This document shows, piece after piece, positions 5,210 to 9,504 of a DNA stretch of 9,504 nucleotides. Source of the stretch: Pseudomonadota bacterium (GTDB taxonomy: Bacteria; Pseudomonadota; Alphaproteobacteria; Micavibrionales; UBA2020). The notes under the pieces were generated by a model. That model worked only from the letters and a program-made list of their open reading frames with translations. It did not search any database and was not told where the DNA came from. Position numbers and translations under genes: made by a program. The DNA is taken from NCBI GenBank assembly GCA_023444705.1, contig JAEXMB010000067.1:1-9504 (forward strand), given 5' to 3'. Numbering within the stretch: position 1 is the first letter of the stretch; the number at the start of each line of letters is the position of its first letter.

Positions 5210-5352
5210 AAGAACTAAGGTGAAGTTGTTTGCGATAAGCCTTTGTTGCGACACAATATTTACCAGAATATCGGGCCCGCGTGTTGGGGTTGGGGAATCG
5301 TTTCATACGGCCGGTATTGTCAGGGATTATTTTTTCTTCGGGGATTTCAGCC

Positions 5353-6216
5353 GTGGCGCGCCGCCGCAACAGTTCACCGCTTTTTGCCACCATGTCGCTG
5401 CGCGGCGTGGGCTGGCGCGCGACACCTGCGGTGCTGATCCTGCTGGCGATCACCCTGCTGGCCATGCACCGCAGCGAAGCCCTGCCCCTTGAAGGCCTGC
5501 GCACCAGCATGACCGACATCGCAACCCCCGCGCTCAACCTTATCACCGCCCCGTTTGCCAAGGCGGCCGACAGCCTTGAAGGCGTGCAGTCGCTGCGCCA
5601 CCTCAAGGCTGAAAACATCCGCCTGTCCGAAGAAAACGCGCGCCTGCAGGAATGGTACGAGCAGGCATTGAAACTACAGGCTGAAAACAAATCCCTGCGC
5701 GAGCTGCTCAACGTCAAGGCTGATCCTGAAATGAGCTTCGTCACCACGCGCGTGGTGTCTGATCCCGGCGGGTCTTTCGTGAAAAGCGTTTTGTTGCCCG
5801 TGGGTGAAAGCGACAACGTTAGCAAGGGCAGTGCCGTCATGTCGGGCAGCGGCCTGATCGGCCGTGTGATGGAAGCGGGGCGCCATTCAAGCCGCGTTCT
5901 GCTGATCACCGACCTGAACTCGCGCATTCCTGTTATCGTGCAAAACACGCGCACGCGCGCCATTTTAGGCGGACGCAACAAACCGCTGCTCAAGCTTGAA
6001 CGCCTGCCCATCGACAGCGGCCTGACGCTGGGCCAGCGCATCGTGACGTCGGGCGACGGCGGCTATCTGCCCGCGGATATTCCCATCGGCACCATCGTCG
6101 CCATCGGCAAAGACGGCATTCTGGTCAAACCGCTGGCGGATATCGACAGCCTGAGCCACGTGCAGGTCATCAATACCGACGTCGACCAGAGCCTTGCCAC
6201 CGGCAAGCTGAACTAG
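5353..6216 (+). CDS. mreC: Rod-shape determining protein MreC
   Basis: MreC is a bitopic inner-membrane protein whose periplasmic part forms filaments and activates PBP2. From this start it has 287 residues: a basic cytoplasmic MARRRN-type N-terminus, one membrane span at about 23-39 (TPAVLILLAITLLAMHR), a coiled coil at about 74-118 (HLKAENIRLSEENARLQEW, LKLQAENKSLRELLNV), then the two beta domains with VVSDPGGSF (134-142), GLIGRV (167-172), VLLITDLNSRIPV (182-194), GDGGYLPADIPIGTI (234-248) and the closing VQVINTD. The GTG at 5353 is preferred because GGGGA lies eight bases upstream and the protein then begins like other alphaproteobacterial MreC proteins. Alternatives in frame are GTG 5281 (311 aa) and ATG 5392 (274 aa). 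mreD follows after four bases. Confidence 0.93.
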   Translation: MARRRNSSPLFATMSLRGVGWRATPAVLILLAITLLAMHRSEALPLEGLRTSMTDIATPALNLITAPFAKAADSLEGVQSLRHLKAENIRLSEENARLQEWYEQALKLQAENKSLRELLNVKADPEMSFVTTRVVSDPGGSFVKSVLLPVGESDNVSKGSAVMSGSGLIGRVMEAGRHSSRVLLITDLNSRIPVIVQNTRTRAILGGRNKPLLKLERLPIDSGLTLGQRIVTSGDGGYLPADIPIGTIVAIGKDGILVKPLADIDSLSHVQVINTDVDQSLATGKLN

Positions 6217-6220
6217 GCCG

Positions 6221-6760
6221 ATGGCTTACCGCCCACAGGATGATTTCCGGCAATCCTTTGTCGACAGCGTTGGCCGCATCGGCCTGACGCTGTTGATCGT
6301 TTCGGTGCTGGTCTTGCTGTCTGTCCTGCCGCTCGGCCTTGCGGGCTATGGCGAGATCCGCCCCGCCTTTGTGCTGATGGCGGTCTATTACTGGGCGATC
6401 TATCGTCCCTATATGCTCTCCCCCCTTGGCACGTTTTTGACCGGTCTTGCGCTTGACCTGCTGACGGGCACGCCCCTTGGCCTGCAGGCGCTGGTCTTGC
6501 TGGTGGTGCGGCTGGTCACGGGCACGCAGCAGAAATTCATGCTGGCACAGCGTTTTGGCGTCATGTGGGCGTGTTTTGGGCTGGTGGCGCTGGCCAGCGG
6601 CCTTGCGCAATGGCTGGTCTTTGGGCTGGTCAACTGGCAGATGACGGCGCTCAAGCCTGTGCTTGTCAGCGCCGCCGTGTCGACATTGCTGTTTCCCGCC
6701 ATTGCCCTGCCGCTTTACATGATCAACCGCGCGATGGATAACCGGGATATATTCAGATGA
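6221..6760 (+). CDS. mreD: Rod-shape determining protein MreD
   Basis: MreD is a polytopic inner-membrane partner of MreC and of the PBP2-RodA pair in the elongasome. The 179-residue protein is very hydrophobic, with about five to six spans: 18-40, 47-62, 70-82, 87-100, 113-138 and 144-168. The family signature is visible as FLTGLALDLLTGTPLGLQAL (72-91). The N-terminal stretch MAYRPQDDFRQSFVDSVGR is polar and cytoplasmic. The start lies four bases after the mreC stop with only a weak AGG, which suggests translational coupling. The stop TGA overlaps an ATG (6757-6759) that opens only a 24-codon frame. Confidence 0.95.
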   Translation: MAYRPQDDFRQSFVDSVGRIGLTLLIVSVLVLLSVLPLGLAGYGEIRPAFVLMAVYYWAIYRPYMLSPLGTFLTGLALDLLTGTPLGLQALVLLVVRLVTGTQQKFMLAQRFGVMWACFGLVALASGLAQWLVFGLVNWQMTALKPVLVSAAVSTLLFPAIALPLYMINRAMDNRDIFR

Positions 6761-6884
6761 GCTGGCGCCTCTGTTCGCCCTTGCGGGCGCACAACCGGCG
6801 CGGGCGCTTGGCTCACCGCGAAACCCGCTGAAGACAGCTCTCAAAGCCTGTTCTAAAAGCCGCTATTTTATGCGATAAAAAGCC
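6761..6884. other. mreD-mrdA gap with a short overlapping frame and a small hairpin
   Basis: The 124-base gap interrupts an otherwise tight cluster. An ATG overlapping the mreD stop opens a 24-codon frame (6757-6831) rich in Arg, which resembles no protein I know and is probably not a gene. CGCCC (6776-6780)/GGGCG (6785-6789) forms a small hairpin with loop TTGC and no T run. The last 40 bases are AT-rich (TTCTAAAAG, CTATTTTATG, GATAAAAAG), but no well-spaced promoter was found. Confidence 0.4.
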
Positions 6885-8834
6885 ATGAACCGCGACATGG
6901 AACGCTACCGCGAATTTACCCGCCGCGCCTTTCTTGTAGGGCTTGGGCAAACGGCGCTGTTCACCGTTCTGGCCGCACGCCTTGGCTACCTGCAGGTGGT
7001 CGAGCAGGAGAAATTCAAAACGCTGTCGGATGAAAACCGCATCAGCCACCGTCTGGTGACCGCGGGCCGCGGCGAGATCATGGACCGCTTTGGCGTTCCC
7101 CTTGCCATCAATACGCAGAACTTCCGTGCCTTCGTCGTGGCCGAGCAAAGCAAGAACGTGCGCGCCACGCTTGATGCGCTTGGCCAGTTGATCCCGCTCA
7201 GCCAGAAAGAAAAAGACGATGTTCTGGCCGACGTGTCAAAGCAGCGCGCCTTCACGCCGATCCTGGTGAAAGAAAACCTGTCTTACGAAGACATGGCCAA
7301 GGTTGAATACAACGTCGCCGACCTGCCCGGCGTGTCTGTCGACGAAGGCGAAATCCGCTCATACCCCTTTGGCGAGGCGACAGCACATATCATCGGCTAT
7401 GTCGGCCGCATTTCCGAAGCCGAGATCGCCAAGGCCGAGCAGGAGGGCAGCAAGGACCCCACCATGCGCCAGCCCGGTTTTCGCATCGGCAAGACCGGTG
7501 TTGAAAAGAAATACGACCGCGTGCTGCGCGGCACGGCCGGGCGCATCAGCGCCGAGGTCAACGTGGTGGGCCGCGAAATCCGCGAGCTTGAAAAGCTACC
7601 GCCGCAAAAGGGCAAGCGCCTGACGCTGACGCTTGACGCGGACCTGCAGATGCAGTGTCAGGAAATGCTGATGCGCGAGCGCAGCGCCTCTGCCGTTGTC
7701 ATGGACGCAAAAACCGGCGAGGTTTATGCGCTGTGTTCCTTCCCAAGCTTTGACCCCAACCTGTTTTCGCGCGGCATTCCCGCCGATCTGTGGGAAGAAC
7801 TGCTGTCCAACGAAACCAATCCGCTGACCAACAAGGCCGTGTCAGGGCAATATCCGCCTGGCTCGACGTTCAAGATGGTCACGGCAATGGCTGTGCAGGA
7901 AGAAGGCATCAGCCCGGATGCGCGCGTTTACTGCCCCGGCCACTACATGCTTGGCGGCATCAAGTTTCACTGCTGGCGTCCGGGCGGGCACGGGCATGTG
8001 AACATGGTGCAGGCGCTGGAACAGTCGTGCGATACATATTTCTACGAGATGGGCCGGCGCATCGGCGTTGATAACATCGCCGCAATGGCGCGCAAGCTTG
8101 GCCTGGGTGCGCGGCTTGATTTCGACATTCCCGGCGAGGGGCCGGGCCTGATGCCCGACCGCGCCTGGAAAGCGCGCACGCAAAAAGAAAAAACATGGCA
8201 TCAGGGTGAAACCCTCAACGTCGCCATCGGTCAGGGGCAGGTGCTGGCCACGCCGTTGCAGCTGGCCACCATGACAGCGCGCCTTGTCAACGGCGGCTTT
8301 GCGGTCAAGCCCGTGCTGGTGCGCTCGATCGAAGACGACGGCAACCAGATCCCCAAATGGGGGAGCATCGGGCTCAACCCCCAGCACCTCAAGGTCGTGT
8401 GCGATGGCATGAACGCCGTGGTCAACGGCGGGCGCGGCACGGCAGGCGGTGCAAAGATCCGCGAGGAAGGCTTTTCAATGGCCGGCAAGACCGGTACCGC
8501 GCAGGTGCAGCGCATTACCGCTGCCCAGCGCGCGGCGGGCATCAAGAACGAAGACCTGCCGTGGCGTTCGCGCCACCACGCGCTGTTCGTCGGCTATGGC
8601 CCGGTAGAAGACCCCCGCTATGTGACGGCGGTGGTGGTGGAACACGGGGTCGGCGGCAGCAAGGCCGCGGCACCCATCGCGCGTGATATTCTGCTGGCAG
8701 CGCAAAGGCGCGATCCGCGCCACATCCGCACGGTCGATGCCGCGACGGAAAAGCTTGAAGCCGCGGTCTCTGCCGCCCAGCACAAGGAACAGAAAAAAGA
8801 TGCGCCGCCGCAGAAAGGGAAAAAGACGCCATGA
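6885..8834 (+). CDS. mrdA: Penicillin-binding protein 2, elongation transpeptidase
   Basis: PBP2 cross-links the glycan strands made by RodA during side-wall growth and is the target of mecillinam. The 649-residue class B PBP has a short cytoplasmic end, one signal-anchor span (about 17-32, LVGLGQTALFTVLAAR), then the non-catalytic pedestal with RGEIMDRFGVPLAIN (62-76), RSYPFGEATAHIIGYVG and GKTGVEKKYD (202-211). The transpeptidase domain has all three motifs: S327-TFK, S381-C-D and K535-TGT. The MNRDMERYREFTRRAF start resembles other alphaproteobacterial PBP2 proteins; an alternative ATG is four codons later. No clear ribosome-binding site precedes either ATG. The last 38 residues form a Lys/Pro-rich tail beyond the usual domain. 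Its TGA overlaps the rodA ATG, matching the usual pairing of this synthase with its glycosyltransferase. Confidence 0.97.
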   Translation: MNRDMERYREFTRRAFLVGLGQTALFTVLAARLGYLQVVEQEKFKTLSDENRISHRLVTAGRGEIMDRFGVPLAINTQNFRAFVVAEQSKNVRATLDALGQLIPLSQKEKDDVLADVSKQRAFTPILVKENLSYEDMAKVEYNVADLPGVSVDEGEIRSYPFGEATAHIIGYVGRISEAEIAKAEQEGSKDPTMRQPGFRIGKTGVEKKYDRVLRGTAGRISAEVNVVGREIRELEKLPPQKGKRLTLTLDADLQMQCQEMLMRERSASAVVMDAKTGEVYALCSFPSFDPNLFSRGIPADLWEELLSNETNPLTNKAVSGQYPPGSTFKMVTAMAVQEEGISPDARVYCPGHYMLGGIKFHCWRPGGHGHVNMVQALEQSCDTYFYEMGRRIGVDNIAAMARKLGLGARLDFDIPGEGPGLMPDRAWKARTQKEKTWHQGETLNVAIGQGQVLATPLQLATMTARLVNGGFAVKPVLVRSIEDDGNQIPKWGSIGLNPQHLKVVCDGMNAVVNGGRGTAGGAKIREEGFSMAGKTGTAQVQRITAAQRAAGIKNEDLPWRSRHHALFVGYGPVEDPRYVTAVVVEHGVGGSKAAAPIARDILLAAQRRDPRHIRTVDAATEKLEAAVSAAQHKEQKKDAPPQKGKKTP

Positions 8835-9504
8835 GTTACCGCGTGCTTGCCCGCGACCGGCTGACGCTGGTTGAAAAGCTTGTATCCATCCGCTGGTCTT
8901 TCGTGCTGTTGCTGGCGATGGTGGCGGGGGTCGGCGTTTTGTCGCTTTATTCCGCCGCGGGCGGGCATATGGAGCCGTGGGCCGGCCAGCACATGATGCG
9001 TTTTGGCCTTGGCCTGATCGTCATGCTGGTGGCGGCATTGATCGACATCCGCATCTGGATGCAATTCGCCTATGTGATCTATGCGGTGGTGGCGCTGATG
9101 CTGCTGTATGTCGATATTGCCGGGCATATCGGCATGGGGGCGCAGCGCTGGATCAACCTTGGTTTTATTTTGCTGCAGCCGTCGGAGCTGATGAAGGTCG
9201 CCATCGTTTTGGCGTTGGCGCGTTTCTTTCATGCGGCGACGATTGACGAGGTGCGCAATCCGCTGTTTTTAATCCGCCCGCTGTTGCTGGTGGCGCTGCC
9301 CGTGGCGCTGGTCGCAGTGCAGCCCGACCTTGGCACGGCGATCAAGGTTATTCTGGCGGGCGGGGCGATGTTTTTTCTGGCGGGCGTGAGCTACTGGATG
9401 TTCGGTCTTGTGCTGGCAGGCGTGGCGGGGGCGTTGCCGGTGATCTGGTCGCTGCTGCATGACTACCAGAAAAAGCGCGTGCTGACGTTTCTTGACCCCG
9501 AAAG
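8831..9504 (+). CDS. rodA: Peptidoglycan glycosyltransferase RodA (partial, cut at window end)
   Basis: RodA is the SEDS-family polymerase that builds glycan strands from lipid II together with PBP2. About 224 codons are visible of the 370-380 normal for the family; the reading frame is open to the window end. The protein starts MSYRVLARDRLTLVEKL and has successive membrane spans. SEDS/RodA signatures are present: GVGVLSLYSA, GAQRWINLGFILLQPSELMK, VAVQPDLGTAIK and YQKKRVLTFLDPE. The last block is the beginning of the large periplasmic loop. The ATG (8831-8833) overlaps the mrdA stop, and GGGA lies about ten bases upstream. Confidence 0.97.
   Translation, partial: MSYRVLARDRLTLVEKLVSIRWSFVLLLAMVAGVGVLSLYSAAGGHMEPWAGQHMMRFGLGLIVMLVAALIDIRIWMQFAYVIYAVVALMLLYVDIAGHIGMGAQRWINLGFILLQPSELMKVAIVLALARFFHAATIDEVRNPLFLIRPLLLVALPVALVAVQPDLGTAIKVILAGGAMFFLAGVSYWMFGLVLAGVAGALPVIWSLLHDYQKKRVLTFLDPE

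Noticed and set aside
5184..5492. Separate small gene in the mreB-mreC leader
   Set aside because: The frame begins before the promoter's start site, has no fitting ribosome-binding site, and its second half overlaps mreC in another frame.
6170..6844. Minus-strand open frame of 224 codons across mreD
   Set aside because: Gln/Arg/His-rich antisense shadow of a membrane-protein gene, with no independent signals.

Overview
The window looks like chromosomal DNA of a GC-rich alphaproteobacterium. Support comes from GC-rich third codon positions in the conserved genes, TTGACA/TAGGGT-type and extended -10 promoters, a zinc-free L36, and GANTC sites that are rare overall and gathered between genes, as expected for a CcrM methylation regime. 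The exact lineage cannot be named from the sequence. No mobile element, phage gene, CRISPR array, tRNA or rRNA was seen.

Left part (1-2735, + strand). The end of a thioredoxin-like [2Fe-2S] ferredoxin gene overlaps mnmE (tRNA wobble-uridine GTPase) by four bases. A 192-base gap with several inverted repeats follows, then guaC (GMP reductase), which ends at a strong two-way terminator. The gap could hold a small RNA gene with a 6S-like rod shape, a structured guaC leader, or an RNA read from the minus strand, since an intrinsic terminator pointing leftwards sits exactly at the mnmE stop.

Middle part (2747-3560, - strand). Two small unrecognised genes form an operon with a good promoter, two nearby dyads and a shared terminator with guaC. 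Both proteins end in a short beta-rich segment of similar layout, so they may be two members of one undescribed small beta-barrel family. A divergent promoter then serves an L36 gene (rpmJ) of the cysteine-free type with an unusual internal insertion, and a perfect hairpin spans its stop codon.

Right part (4061-9504, + strand). This is the rod-shape and cell-elongation cluster mreB, mreC, mreD, mrdA (PBP2) and rodA (cut by the window end). MreB filaments, MreC/MreD and the PBP2-RodA synthase pair together form the elongasome that makes side-wall peptidoglycan. mreB is closed by its own strong terminator; mreC starts a second unit from an extended -10 promoter and runs through mreD and mrdA into rodA, with mrdA/rodA overlapping by ATGA. 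Most of the window is ordinary conserved genome; the points of novelty are the two-gene minus-strand cassette, the structured RNA region before guaC, and the altered L36.
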